Positions 45,559 through 55,268 of a DNA stretch of 64,000 bases are shown piece by piece. The stretch's first letter is position 1, and the number at the start of each line of letters is the position of its first letter. Location: positions 3,192,501-3,256,500 of the forward strand of contig NZ_CP029550.1 in the NCBI RefSeq assembly GCF_003173715.1. Reading direction: 5' to 3'. The notes under the pieces were generated by a model. The model ran no database searches, had not been told where the DNA came from, and saw only the letters and a program-made list of their open reading frames with translations. Source of the stretch: Methylobacterium durans (lineage in GTDB: Bacteria; Pseudomonadota; Alphaproteobacteria; Rhizobiales; Beijerinckiaceae). The position numbers and the translations under genes were made by a program.

Positions 45559-45908
45559 TATACGTTTTCGCCTCCTACACGTAGATGCGGGGAGCCTCAA
45601 AGAGGTCAGCTACCTGCTTGAGACTCTCAGCTCCCGACACATATTACAGGTAATTTTTGCGAAAAAGCAGCGTTCCATTTCCTTCGTCAGATAATATTTT
45701 TATCTTTTTTCTAAGCTCGCCCTTGCGCGCTTGTAAATGCCTCCTTGGCGGCGTACATGTCAAATATCGATTTTCGGCCAGATATCCGGCCGTGCCGCCC
45801 GCTTGGGCGCGCGTTCTGCATTTCTCCCTTATTTCGACGACGAGCGACCGAGCGCGTGATTGCATGCGCTCGTCATGCCTTATTGCCTACCGAGATACGG
45901 AAATACCT

Positions 45909-46118
45909 ATGAGCATCGGCACTGTGAAGTGGTTCAACGGAGCCAAGGGTTTTGGCTTCATCCAACCTGAGGACGGCAGCAAGGACGTGTTCGTCCACAT
46001 CTCGGCCGTCGAGCGCGCCGGCATGCAGACCCTCGATGAAGGCCAGAAGGTCTCCTACGAGATGGAAACGGACCGCCGCACCGGCAAGCAATCAGCTGGA
46101 AGCCTGCAAGCCGCATGA
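45909..46118 (+). CDS. CspA-family cold shock protein
   Basis: A 69-residue OB-fold protein with [16 protein letters not shown] (RNP1) and [12 protein letters not shown] (RNP2). Such proteins bind single-stranded RNA and relieve structure at low temperature. A long AT-rich leader upstream is in keeping with cold-shock control. A terminator follows directly. A second, different copy starts at 63918. Confidence 0.95.
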   Translation: MSIGTVKWFNGAKGFGFIQPEDGSKDVFVHISAVERAGMQTLDEGQKVSYEMETDRRTGKQSAGSLQAA

Positions 46119-46144
46119 GGTCTCCTCATCTCTGATCATTATGG

Positions 46145-46175
46145 AAGCCGCTCCCCCTGGAGCGGCTTTTCTTTT
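46145..46175 (+). terminator. Rho-independent terminator after cold-shock gene
   Basis: A perfect 10-bp stem, AAGCCGCTCC with GGAGCGGCTT, encloses a 4-base loop and is followed by a T-rich tract. Confidence 0.85.
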
Positions 46176-46219
46176 TTCCTAGGCATCCAAGCCAACCCGT
46201 GCTGCGCAGGAGGTTTCCC

Positions 46220-46582
46220 GTGGGCCAATTCAAAGCCAACCAACTCGTTGACCGCCTTGAGGCCGTGGCGAAGGCGCGGCAGATGACGCTAGCCCGGTTC
46301 CGGGCACGCCCCGCAGCAGATGACCCACTTGTTCTCGCACAGAAAACTGCACGGCGAGCTGTCATCCAGGCACGAGAAGCTCGAATTAACGAGCGGGGGA
46401 TGGCCCGTCTTGCAGCCGAGGCTCAGCACGAGGCTTAGGCCCTTGCCGCGCGGGAGCGTGCGGCGGCCAAAGCTGTCCATCAGGCCGCCGAGAAGACGGA
46501 GCATCAAGCCACGCTCGCTGCCGAGCAGAAGGCAGCGCGCGACGCACGCTTTGCTGCCCGTAAGGCCAGAGCGCGGCGTTAG
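46220..46582 (+). pseudogene. DUF6481 family protein with in-frame stop
   Basis: GTG at 46220 follows AGGAGG by six bases. The protein reads FKANQLVDRLEAVAKARQMT and runs through an Ala/Arg/Glu-rich helix to a TAG at 46436-46438. The same frame then continues as ALAARERAAAKAVHQ and ends ARDARFAARKARARR, the typical DUF6481 tail. So one nonsense change cuts a ~120-residue protein to 72. DUF6481 genes commonly follow cold-shock genes, as here. Confidence 0.75.
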
Positions 46583-46625
46583 GACGGCCACGTTCCGCAG
46601 AATGGCCAAGTCAGGAGGATTGCAG

Positions 46626-46826
46626 ATGTCTCACAAGTTCAAGATCGGTCAGCAGGTGCGGCAGGCCCGGCAGCACGGCTCCGCCGATCGCGGGGGTGCT
46701 GTCAGCAGCATTTACGAGATCGTTCGGCTCATGCCGGAGGAGCGTTCGGGCGAGCCAGCGTACCGCGTGAAATCGGCCCTAGGCGAGCGCGCCGTGCTAG
46801 AGGGCGAACTCACCCTCGCCCCCTGA
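46626..46826 (+). CDS. small hypothetical protein, 66 aa
   Basis: MSHKFKIGQQVRQARQ, then YEIVRLMPEERSGEPAYRVKS, a small beta-barrel-like protein found widely in rhizobia and Methylobacterium. AGGAGG lies seven bases before ATG at 46626. Role unknown. Confidence 0.7.
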   Translation: MSHKFKIGQQVRQARQHGSADRGGAVSSIYEIVRLMPEERSGEPAYRVKSALGERAVLEGELTLAP

Positions 46827-47298
46827 AAAGAGGGAACACCTCAGTCCGCACGCTTCCCGCGACGCCACACTGGCAGCGATCGAGAGGCACACTCGTGGTG
46901 TTTGCCATCGCGATCCTGGCCGGGGTGGAAATCAGCGCCACGAGCGCCCTGTACTCGCCCGCATCTCAGCGAAGAGGCCACGCGTCAGAGACTTGAACGA
47001 CATGCAGAAGGAAATGATCGCCGCATGCGAGGTCCGTTCCGCGCGTCACCGCCTTCAGTCGAGGTCCACGAACGCTGCGACGGATCTTCACCCGGAGTCA
47101 GGACCAGCAGGCACTCGCAGAGGAGGCGATGGCTGATATTGGATGCTCGGCCGAATCGGGACGGACCAACAATACGCAGAATCACAATTTGGGACAGGCC
47201 GTCGGGCGCGAGGTGAGTGCTAAGACCGTGGCGTTGTAATAATGCAGTTTAACGTCTATGGCTGGGCGGCAAAAGGACCACGCTAGATCAACAATTGA
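46827..47298. other. gene-free stretch
   Basis: No gene, RNA or repeat was recognised; short frames present are of poor quality. Confidence 0.4.
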
Positions 47299-47721
47299 TC
47301 AGTCCGTCGGCCGCATCGATTTTCTATAGACTGTGTGTAACAAGCCGTCGGCCTGTTTCTCTATCTGGCCAATATCCGCGTCGGTGAGGCTACCTGTGCA
47401 ATTTGCACTAAAAAAGGCCTTATCGGCAAGCTCTGATGCCTCCGCCATGAATTTGATAATCATCAACCGCCAAGCACACCCTAAGACGCGATCTCTCTGA
47501 ACCGCGTCGTCGCACCCGTTGGTCAAGCACGACGACACGTTGCGTTGCGCCTCATGCTCTCCGGCAAAGGCTTTTGGAAATGATGCATTGAATTCACTAC
47601 GTGTTGCTTGACAGACATGATCTTCTTGCTCGCAGGTTCGCGTGTGGTTATCTGCCGATTGTGCAGACACTACACTTGATCCGAGTAGAAGAAAAATCGA
47701 AACTGCCACAGATCTTTTCAT
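47299..47721 (-). CDS. small secreted cysteine-containing protein
   Basis: A 140-residue protein with a signal peptide (KRSVAVSIFLLLGSSVVSAQ) and five or more cysteines (CEQEDHVC, SCLTNGC, VLGCAW, ANCTG) in the mature part, probably disulfide bonded in the periplasm. No family was recognised. GC content is low compared with the core genes. Confidence 0.65.
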   Translation of the reverse strand: MKRSVAVSIFLLLGSSVVSAQSADNHTRTCEQEDHVCQATRSEFNASFPKAFAGEHEAQRNVSSCLTNGCDDAVQRDRVLGCAWRLMIIKFMAEASELADKAFFSANCTGSLTDADIGQIEKQADGLLHTVYRKSMRPTD

Positions 47722-48121
47722 GGTTCGACCCCTACTAAAACCCGCAAAGTCCACCGTTGCGAGAGCCGCTCGCTGCGGAGCGGCGCGTCATCGAATCCAG
47801 TATTGCTAACAACGATCTTGTCCTCGCGGGCCGATCTGGGATCAGCTCGCATTGTACGGGAATTGACGCGATCGAGGACCAAAACGCTGTTTGCATGCGA
47901 GGCAGGGAAGGCCTCACTCTTGCTCCCGATGCTGAGCGCAGGATGCCACAACGCGCGCCTAGGAAATTAAACGAAATCCGGAATCGCGCAAGCTGGAAAT
48001 CGAATAATATTTTGGAACCGACCGACTTTCCGTGAATTATTTGTAATCGAGATGTAGATTTTTTGCTTCGAGAATTTGCCGAGTGGCTTAGCAGAGCCAT
48101 GATTATGTTAGGAGTGTATGC

Positions 48122-48415
48122 ATGGAATGCTCCACGCGTTTCGGGCGGGGAACTGCAATGCTCTCGATTGTGCGGGGTAAGTGCGAGCTTAATCTGATGG
48201 TTGTATCTGATACTGTGCTAGAACGCATGCATTCGGAAACATGCAGGCCAACGGATCTCGCTAAAATAGTTTTGGATCTCAGAGATATTAATTTTATCCT
48301 AGACGAGATCGCGGCAAAGAATTTTGCTTGCATTGGATATGAGAAGGGGCGCGCTCGAGCATCTCCGCTAGTGTCAAGCAGTGACGGTCTCATGATGCAG
48401 GGCTGTGTCCGATGA
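48122..48415 (+). CDS. hypothetical protein, 97 aa
   Basis: An AT-richer gene whose central LAKIVLDLRDINFILDEIAA is a likely amphipathic helix. Its stop overlaps the next start (ATGA), suggesting a two-gene unit. No family was recognised. Confidence 0.4.
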   Translation: MECSTRFGRGTAMLSIVRGKCELNLMVVSDTVLERMHSETCRPTDLAKIVLDLRDINFILDEIAAKNFACIGYEKGRARASPLVSSSDGLMMQGCVR

Positions 48416-48594
48416 GCATGGATCGACTTACCAAGGCGCGACAGAGCGGAAAGTCCGATTTGGATTTGAAACTACATGCGGATCAAGTTGCTCGTCAGCA
48501 GGCAGAGCAAGACGAAGCCATTCAGCAACTCGACGATAAAATTTCCTATCTCAAAGCTCTACGCCAAGCCCGAGACGCTGAGAAAAGAGCCTGA
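48412..48594 (+). CDS. hypothetical coiled-coil peptide, 60 aa
   Basis: A highly charged helix (HADQVARQQAEQDEAIQQLD, then DKISYLKALRQARDAE) with heptad spacing. It is translationally coupled to the gene before it. Role unknown. Confidence 0.4.
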   Translation: MSMDRLTKARQSGKSDLDLKLHADQVARQQAEQDEAIQQLDDKISYLKALRQARDAEKRA

Positions 48595-48699
48595 GTGCAT
48601 TGCTTCACAAGCTATCGGTAGACGGCCTGTCTCTCAGCTCTGCAGATTTTAGGTCTACCGTCCGAAGAGGAGTCAGTCCTGAGCAACCTAACCCAATAC

Positions 48700-48987
48700 G
48701 TGCCGCTTAGCCGCGAGCCTCTTGCGGACCGGCGGAAGCGCTGGACACAGGAGCGCGCGGAGGCTTGGGCTGCGCACAACGCGGGTCTCCTGGCTCGCGA
48801 CGAGAAGACGGCTCGTCTTAGAACGTTGCGGCTCGCAAAGTTGGCGGCTGATGTAGAAGCTACTGTTCGTGCGGCATCCGAGGCAGCGCCAAAGTTCAAG
48901 CGGAGACAAAGTGGCGGCCAGACGAGAGCATTAGTCACACTCGACGCAAATCACGAGTTTAAAACGAAGAAGCTCTTAGATATTTGA
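48700..48987 (+). CDS. hypothetical protein, ~95 aa, start uncertain
   Basis: A charged helical protein, with RRKRWTQERAEAWAAHNAGL and RLRTLRLAKLAADVEATVR. The frame is open upstream to about 48679, so an alternative GTG start is possible. Its 3' end touches a decayed DUF6522 gene. Confidence 0.4.
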   Translation: MPLSREPLADRRKRWTQERAEAWAAHNAGLLARDEKTARLRTLRLAKLAADVEATVRAASEAAPKFKRRQSGGQTRALVTLDANHEFKTKKLLDI

Positions 48988-49200
48988 TTCTGCCGAAACC
49001 TGTGGCAAATTCGGCATCTCAGACAATTGCTTTCAGAGCCAGACAAAGCTCGACGTTTTATAGGCACTCTGGAGGCGGGCAGCGGTAAGAATGCCGGTCG
49101 GTCTAGGACCACCATTCGCAGCGGCGATTCGAGGCGGTATGCCATTTTGGATCACGTTGGGTTCATCGTTAGCGAGACTATGCTGCCTGAGAGGCAGTAA
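48983..49200 (+). pseudogene. decayed DUF6522-like gene
   Basis: One frame gives FDSAETCGKFGISDNCFQSQ followed by a stop; the next gives LEAGSGKNAGRSRTTIRSGD, then DHVGFIVSETMLPE. Together they align with the intact protein at 55269-55547 (LEAGSGENAGRSRITIRAG). A frameshift lies near 49060, and no start codon remains. Confidence 0.7.
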
Positions 49201-49250
49201 CCGTCTCGCCTGTACCTTCGCTGCAAACCTCGCGCGGAACCGAGGCAGCT

Positions 49251-49598
49251 ATGATCGACCTTTACGACGACCAGGGCAGAGCTACTGCCTTTTGCGATGG
49301 GCGGACCATCTATCTCTGGGAAGGCCGCGCTGTCGCCTATCTTCTTGACGACAAGGTATTTGCATTCTCCGGCCGCTTCGTAGGTTGGCTCACAGACGGC
49401 TGGATTATCGACGATGAGGGCCATTGCCTCCTGTTCGAATCCGATGCCATTCGCGGCCCTGGAAAACCGTCGCGCAGGGGCGGGCCTTATAAATCTAGCC
49501 CCCAAACCCCGCCACCCCGGTGCTTACGCCAAGCAGTTCCTGCGCGTCCTGCGGGGTCTGCAGAATGGTCCGACTCAAAATTCGCCGAGTTGGCGTGA
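49251..49598 (+). CDS. 4-fold beta flower domain protein
   Basis: A 115-residue protein whose first ~65 residues contain four short strands of a repeating pattern: LYDDQGRATAF, IYLWEGRAVAYL, VFAFSGRFVGWL and IIDDEGHCLLF. This is the 4-fold beta flower fold. The C-terminal tail is proline-rich. Role unknown. Confidence 0.75.
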   Translation: MIDLYDDQGRATAFCDGRTIYLWEGRAVAYLLDDKVFAFSGRFVGWLTDGWIIDDEGHCLLFESDAIRGPGKPSRRGGPYKSSPQTPPPRCLRQAVPARPAGSAEWSDSKFAELA

Positions 49599-49897
49599 AA
49601 CCTATTTACATTTCTCGATTACTTGAAACTCTCTGATTGGGCTATCCAGAGGGCATCCGACACGAACTCGCGCACCGGCAGAGGGCTAGCGGGATACCGC
49701 CGAATTTACCGTCAGCCGTTCTACAGAAAGTCCGCTTCACGCGAGTTGAGGCCACGGTTGAAGTGACGCAGAGGCAATGGGAGGCTTGCCCATGCCCTGG
49801 CGGAACAGTTCTGCCTCCGTTTACTTTATCATTGTGCGGTGCAACACGTCCGCAGGAGACAGCCGATGATCGGCTTGGCCGAGCTGGAACTGCCGGC

Positions 49898-50473
49898 GTG
49901 ATCTCCTACCCCTTCCGCTACTCCAATGACGAGTGGACCGACCTCGGCGGTCTGACGGTTCAGCAATATCCGGACGATGGCCATCTGCTGGCCTGGGCGA
50001 AGGGCTAGGTCGCGGGCTTCGGAACCGACACCCTCGCACTCCTCCAGGACCTGAACACCGGCGTCGCAGCGAGCATCGCCTACAGGGCACGGGAGAACGA
50101 GGGAACGCAGCCGCCGGGTCGGACCCTCTCTCTCGGTGAGGGTTCTTGCCGGGATCTGGCGACCCTGTTCGTCGAGGCGGCTCGTAGTCTGGGCTTCGGC
50201 GCTCGCGTTGTCTCGGGCTACCTGCATGATCCAACGCGAACCCTGGTGGGCTCGGCGGGTTCAGGCTCGACCCACGCCTGGGGCGAGGTCTACCTGCCCG
50301 GGGCGGGCTGGATCACCTTCGATCCCACGAACCGCAGCATGGGCGGCGCGAACCTGGTCCCGGTCGCCGTCGCCCGCAACCTCCCACAGGCCATGCCGGT
50401 TGTAGGGAGCTTCCACGGATCTGCCCACGCCCTGCAGGAGATGACGGTCGAGGTCAGCGTCACCGCGCAATGA
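49898..50473 (+). pseudogene. transglutaminase-like protease, N-terminally truncated with in-frame stop
   Basis: The frame reads SYPFRYSNDEWTDLGGLTVQ, stops at a TAG after LLAWAKG (50006), then continues VAGFGTDTLALLQDLN. The catalytic Cys lies in GEGSCRDLATLF, the His in STHAWGEVYLP, and the Asp in WITFDPTN. The usual N-terminal Bact_transglu_N domain is missing. The stop codon plus truncation point to a dead gene. Confidence 0.8.
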
Positions 50474-50607
50474 GGTGGGCAAAGCTCGTTTCCTCCCGTG
50501 GCCCCGGCACAGATGCGATGAAGAGAAGCCAGGGAACAGCACGACCAAACGACGCCTGTTGCGGCTCTCGGGAACAGTCAACATTCAAGGCGCCAGCGCC
50601 GGGCCGC

Positions 50608-51990
50608 GGGTAGCGTCCACGGACGAGGTGTAATTTCCGGGACCGTTTCGGTGGGGATTGGGGTGGCCATCGGGGCCGGCGGCTAAGGTGGAGTTTGCGG
50701 ACTTCAACCTGAGCCGGGAGCACCCGATGACCGACGACAGAGTGGCACTGATCGAGGCGCTGCAGAAGGCTGACGACGGCAACTTCCTGCGCTCGTTGGC
50801 CGAGACGGTCCTGCAGATCCTGATGGAGGCCGACGTGGAGGGCCTGATCGGCGCGGGCCGCTACGAGCGCACAGGCGAACGCAGCACCTACCGCAACGGC
50901 TATCGCGAGCGCAGCCTCGACACACGGCTCGGCTCACTCAACCTCAAGATCCCCAAGCTGCGGACCGGCAGCTACTTCCCCGGCTTCCTGGAGCCGCGCC
51001 GCACGGTCGAGAAGGCGCTGGTCGCCGTGATCCAGGAGGCGTGGATCGCCGGCGTCTCGACCCGGCGCGTGGACGACTTGGTGCAGGCCATGGGTCTGTC
51101 GGGCATCTCCAAGTCCTCCGTGTCGAAGCTGTGCAAGGAGATCGACGAGCGCGTGAACGCCTTCCTGACGCGCCCTCTCTCGGGTGCGTGGCCCTATCTC
51201 TGGCTCGATGCCACCTACCTGAAGGTGCGCGAGGGCGGTCGCATCGTCTCGGTGGCCGCCATAGTCGCCGTCGCGGTGGACACCGAAGGCCGGCGCGAGA
51301 TCGTCGGCCTGCACATCGGCCCCAGTGAGGCCGAGGTGTTCTGGACAGACTTTCTGCGGAGCTTGGTCAAGCGCGGGCTCTCGGGCGTGCAGCTCGTCAT
51401 CTCGGATGCCCACGAGGGGCTCAAGGCGGCCATCCGCCGGGTGCTGAAGGCGACCTGGCAACGCTGCCGCGTTCACTGGACCCGGAACGCGCTGGCCTAC
51501 GTGCCGCGGACCCAGCAGACCATGGTGGCTGCCGGCCTGCGCCACGCCTTCCAGCAGCCCGATCAGGACGCCGCCCGGGCCGCCCTTCAGCACCTGGGCG
51601 AGCAACTGCACAACCGCTGGCCGAAGCTGAAGGTCTTCATCGAGGCCACGTGCGAGGACGTGCTGGCCTACCTGACTTTCCCGCTCCAGCATCGGGCCAA
51701 GCTTCACAGCACGAACCCGCTGGAACGCCTCAACAAGGAGATCAAGCGGCGCGCCGATGTGGTCGGCATCTTCCCCAACACGGACTCGATCCAACGCCTG
51801 ATCGGTGCGGTGCTTCTGGAGGCCAACGACGAGTGGCAGCTTCAGCACCGCTATATGCAGATCGAGGGCATGGCCGGGTTTGCTCCGGCGTTGATCGAGG
51901 AGAGCGTCACGACACTTCCACCACAGGCTGCCTGACCGATGGCGGCTCCAATTCCACCCCGAAAGTCCACCTCATTGACGGACGTAACCC
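50608..51990 (+). mobile_element. IS256-family insertion sequence (~1383 bp)
   Basis: Imperfect inverted repeats begin GGGTAGCGTCC at the left and, reversed, GGGTTACGTCC at the right. GGCCGC occurs immediately outside both ends, in keeping with a 7-8 bp duplication of IS256 type; the exact end base is ambiguous by one or two. Confidence 0.8.
50727..51935 (+). CDS. IS256-family transposase
   Basis: A 402-residue Transposase_mut protein. Key blocks are TYRNGYRERSLDTRLG (zinc-like N-terminal region), WLDATYLKVREGG (Asp), VISDAHEGLKAAI (Asp) and HSTNPLERLNKEIKRRADVV (Glu). Intact, so possibly active. ATG at 50727 is chosen over a longer frame. Confidence 0.95.
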   Translation: MTDDRVALIEALQKADDGNFLRSLAETVLQILMEADVEGLIGAGRYERTGERSTYRNGYRERSLDTRLGSLNLKIPKLRTGSYFPGFLEPRRTVEKALVAVIQEAWIAGVSTRRVDDLVQAMGLSGISKSSVSKLCKEIDERVNAFLTRPLSGAWPYLWLDATYLKVREGGRIVSVAAIVAVAVDTEGRREIVGLHIGPSEAEVFWTDFLRSLVKRGLSGVQLVISDAHEGLKAAIRRVLKATWQRCRVHWTRNALAYVPRTQQTMVAAGLRHAFQQPDQDAARAALQHLGEQLHNRWPKLKVFIEATCEDVLAYLTFPLQHRAKLHSTNPLERLNKEIKRRADVVGIFPNTDSIQRLIGAVLLEANDEWQLQHRYMQIEGMAGFAPALIEESVTTLPPQAA

Positions 51991-52395
51991 GGCCGCGCTT
52001 ACGCGCCCCCTGTCGCTGCGGCCAGTTACACCGCTCCCACAAATGCGCCCGTCAGGATCCTCCGGGGCGCTCGTGGAGAGGTCACTAACTTTTGGCATTG
52101 CCTGGTCTGTCTACAGGGCAGAGGATCGTGGGGCACCCCGGTCGACCCACTCGGGACGGCAGGCACCGGTCGCGCTCAACGCATCCCCAGAAGCGACGTG
52201 GTCGGTGTCCCCAAGCTTCCTCTGAACCGCGCGCAGCCCGGCCTCTGCAGCCGTTGTTTGCATCTCTAGGAGCAGCCTTTGGATCTCCTTGAACTCCTCG
52301 CTCTGTCTGCAGCTGCAGCGGGCTCGCTGTTCAGCATCGGCATGCTGGTGGTGCTGCTCTGAGGCAGGCTTCCAACTCAGAGCAGCCTGCCATCC
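51991..52395. other. gene-free stretch
   Basis: No gene, RNA or repeat was recognised downstream of the IS256 element. Confidence 0.4.
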
Positions 52396-53160
52396 TCAAG
52401 CCTGCCTGGCTCGGCGGAGGAGATGCAGGTAGTTGGGATTGAAGTGAGCGAAGGCTTGTAGACGGGCAACATCCGGCACCGTGAGCATGCCCTTGGCCAG
52501 AACAATCAAGCCAACGGTGCGCAGCTGCTGCAGGGTGCGGTTCATGTGAACGGGCGAGATCCCCAGCGCGTCGGCCAGTTCGTTCTGCGTCAGCGGAAGA
52601 TAACAGCTGTTTGATGCTGCGAGCCCGACCGCTTGGAGCCGCACCAGCAGCTCGCAGAAGAGGTGAGCTGTCTGAGCTTCTGAGGAGCGCTGGCCCATGC
52701 CGGTGAGCCATTCGCGCAGGACGCCCTCATCGACCAAGGTCGCCCACCACAAGGCTCGGGTGATGCGGGGATGGTTCAGGGCTAGTTCCGCAATGGTCTC
52801 GCTTGAGATCGCTACGGTTGTGCATGGGGTCAGCGTGCAGATGCTGTGATCCATGAAGCCGAGGATGGCGACATGCAGATCGCAGAAGTCGCCTGGGACC
52901 AGAAAGGCCAGGATCTGACGCTTGCCGTCTGGCAGAACCTTGTAGCGACAGGCCAGCCCACTCATGACAAGATGGACCACCTCCGGACGCTCGCCTTCCT
53001 GGATGAGGTCCTGCCGCGCCTCGACCTCGCGTGTGCGAGCGGACAGAGTTTCCAGCGTACGCTTGTCCGCCTCGGAGAGGTCGGCGCCGCGTTCGAGCTT
53101 CATGACCAGCGGGTTTGACGGCGGCTGAAGGTGTGGTGAGTGCCAGGTAGCCTCGATCAT
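52396..53160 (-). CDS. Crp/Fnr-family transcriptional regulator
   Basis: A 254-residue protein with a cyclic-nucleotide-binding-like domain (LIQEGERPEVVHLVMSGLAC, then LVPGDFCDLHVAILGF) and a C-terminal HTH_Crp domain (LTQNELADALGISPVHMNRT). No Fnr-type cysteine cluster is seen, and it is of the alphaproteobacterial HTH_Crp_2 kind. Its ATG overlaps the stop of the gene before it (ATGA). Confidence 0.9.
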   Translation of the reverse strand: MIEATWHSPHLQPPSNPLVMKLERGADLSEADKRTLETLSARTREVEARQDLIQEGERPEVVHLVMSGLACRYKVLPDGKRQILAFLVPGDFCDLHVAILGFMDHSICTLTPCTTVAISSETIAELALNHPRITRALWWATLVDEGVLREWLTGMGQRSSEAQTAHLFCELLVRLQAVGLAASNSCYLPLTQNELADALGISPVHMNRTLQQLRTVGLIVLAKGMLTVPDVARLQAFAHFNPNYLHLLRRARQA

Positions 53161-53666
53161 TCTTCAGCTAGATAGCCAAACGATCGGGGGTCAAACCGCG
53201 GGTCGGGCTCCCATCGGAACCGGCAGAACCTCAGCTGCGCCTCTCTTCCGAGGCTGAAAGTACGACGCGCCTCATGGAGGTCGCGCGGTGCGCCCGACGT
53301 CGAACCAGACACTCTCCAGCACCCTGGACCGCCAGTCAGCCTGAGCTGGGGCCAGCTGGACGACGTGAATGATGGCCTCATCCAATGCATCCAGCCCCCG
53401 GCCTCGTAGATGTCCTCACCGAGCCGGTGCAACTCTGCCCAGTGGTCCACGTCGACCGACGTGATGAAGAGGCAGCTGAAGTCGGGACCCAGTTGCGTTC
53501 TCCCGGGCTCCCGCCATGTAGTGAGCATTCCGCCGTCGCTCACAGCACTAAAAACGGAGCCTGTTGCTTCGCTTTCCACGATGGTCTTCAGCATCGCGTC
53601 GGTTGCATCTTCGGCCCAGGCTACCCGATCGTGCTGCAAGGCTGCATGTTCCAAGTCGCCCGCCAT
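53157..53666 (-). CDS. hypothetical protein, 169 aa
   Basis: The first half reads DAMLKTIVESEATGSVFSAV and CLFITSVDVDHWAELHRLGE, normal soluble protein text. The tail (FRWEPDPRFDPRSFGYLAEE) is also well formed. It is coupled to the Crp/Fnr gene by a 4-bp overlap, which supports a real gene. No family was recognised. Confidence 0.5.
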   Translation of the reverse strand: MAGDLEHAALQHDRVAWAEDATDAMLKTIVESEATGSVFSAVSDGGMLTTWREPGRTQLGPDFSCLFITSVDVDHWAELHRLGEDIYEAGGWMHWMRPSFTSSSWPQLRLTGGPGCWRVSGSTSGAPRDLHEARRTFSLGREAQLRFCRFRWEPDPRFDPRSFGYLAEE

Positions 53667-53675
53667 GTCCGATCC

Positions 53676-53939
53676 TTATGTACGTAGATGGACGAACTCT
53701 TCATCCTCGCGCGGGCGCGTTGCTGCGTGGAGCCCGCGTGCAGCGCAGCAGGCCGCGAAGGCGCGCTCGCGTGCCTCGTGTGCTGAGCGCAGCCGGCTGC
53801 TTGGCTCACCACGCCCGCTTGGTTTGTCATGATGGAAGAACGGGTTGCCACCATAGTGCCCTCGAACTTCGCGGGCCCAAGCCTCGTCGGCAGCGGCAAA
53901 TTGCTCATCGAGCTGCGCAAGATGGTCTATGTGCGTCAA
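53676..53939 (-). CDS. hypothetical protein, 87 aa
   Basis: Begins MTHIDHLAQLDEQFAAADEA, a charged helix, then an arginine-rich segment. It lies nine bases before the preceding gene in the same direction, so the three form one likely operon ending with the Crp/Fnr regulator. Confidence 0.45.
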   Translation of the reverse strand: MTHIDHLAQLDEQFAAADEAWAREVRGHYGGNPFFHHDKPSGRGEPSSRLRSAHEARERAFAACCAARGLHAATRPREDEEFVHLRT

Positions 53940-54760
53940 AGTCGGGCTCCTTCCGGAGCGATCCGCCGCCAGAGACGCTCCCAGAACATCACCATTCCAA
54001 TGGAGAGGTGGCCGGACCTGCTAATGGTGGTAGGGCGCGGTTCCATGTTTGCAGCCCCTGAGATTGGGCTCATTTATCATGCTTGGGCGCTATGTTCGAG
54101 CAAAGCTGCAAGTGAGGCATGCAGATCCCATCCTACCATCGTAAATCCATCCCTATAACAAAATACATTGCCCCAATACCAGCAAGCATGGTCGCGACTA
54201 AAACCTGATTGAGACGGTCATCAATCCAAGACTTCGCATGAACAGCAGACATATACATCACCGCGCATTTGAGGGCGTCCGAGAGGTATGCGGGAAAACT
54301 GAAAGAAATTATGTGCGCTTCGGTAGAACCGAACGCAAGCGAGGGAAATCCTTCCTCAGCTTGATGTAGGGCGATCCATAAAGAATTTCAACCGCAATTC
54401 AAAATAATAATTCACAAGCATCATTTGTTATTATTCTCGATCCGGCTCTCTCTATATTGCAGCGGAGCGCGACAATCTGGCTAAGCCGCCATTGATATTT
54501 AGCAGCACATAGATCGACGACACAATAGAGTTGCCCGGTACTAGCGCTTGAAAGGGTGCGATGCTCAGTGCCGCACGACAATGCTGCTTCCCACATGGGC
54601 TTTGGGCGACGTGAGCGACACGATCTGCTGGTACTCCGAAGGCTCGGAGGACCAAAGCGCGAGGCCACACGGCTAAGGTAAACACGATAAAATAAAAGGA
54701 TTCAGCAGGAACGATCTGGCAGCTCTTGCCCTTACTTTAGTCATGCGCAGGTAACATGTT
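53940..54760. other. AT-rich stretch with no firm gene
   Basis: A minus-strand frame ending at 54156, with SAVHAKSWIDDRLNQVL and a hydrophobic tail (VATMLAGIGAMYFVIGM), looks like the end of a small membrane protein, but no start codon with a ribosome site was found. Nothing else is supported. Confidence 0.3.
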
Positions 54761-55033
54761 ATGAGATATCTACTCATGTCGTTCGCGTTCTTCGGAATTT
54801 TGACTGCTTCTGCACTGGCTCAAGCGCCGACCGGAGGGGGGTCGAGTGCCGCGCAATCGCCGAACATGGCTCCGAGACACGAGACCATTCCTGATCGTAT
54901 CAGGGCGAGTGAGTCCGGTTCTTCGGGGACTATGAACGTGCGCAGCCACCTGGCTGACCCGCCAGAAGTTAAAGCTCCGGACCCTACACTTCACCTCCGG
55001 TGGCGGGACGATACTCGGCGGCCTGCGCAGTAA
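54761..55033 (+). CDS. small secreted protein, 90 aa
   Basis: A clear signal peptide (MRYLLMSFAFFGILTASALA, cleavage likely before QAP) and a Ser/Pro-rich mature part without recognisable domain. Confidence 0.5.
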   Translation: MRYLLMSFAFFGILTASALAQAPTGGGSSAAQSPNMAPRHETIPDRIRASESGSSGTMNVRSHLADPPEVKAPDPTLHLRWRDDTRRPAQ

Positions 55034-55268
55034 AGCCACGGCTCGGCCCGAGCGGGAGCCCTCCGATCATCCAGAAAAGACAGGCGACCGAGTGCCCGCA
55101 ACGTGCGCTCCCACGACGGAAGGAGCGTCGAGAAATTGAGAGCAACTCAGCCTACGGGACGTTGATGTCGGTATTCACGGTTCACTGAGGTGTGCCGTCA
55201 GTCTTTCCGCCGATGTGGAGTGCTGCGATTGCGAGCCCCAGTCGCTCAATCTTTGAAAGGAGCATCCG

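Noticed and set aside
47757..48035. A 92-residue plus-strand protein
   Set aside because: No ribosome site, mixed composition and no coupling to a neighbour; kept out of the gene list.
53829..54158. A 109-residue plus-strand protein
   Set aside because: It overlaps the start of the minus-strand gene at 53676-53939, has no ribosome site, and its text lacks domain features.
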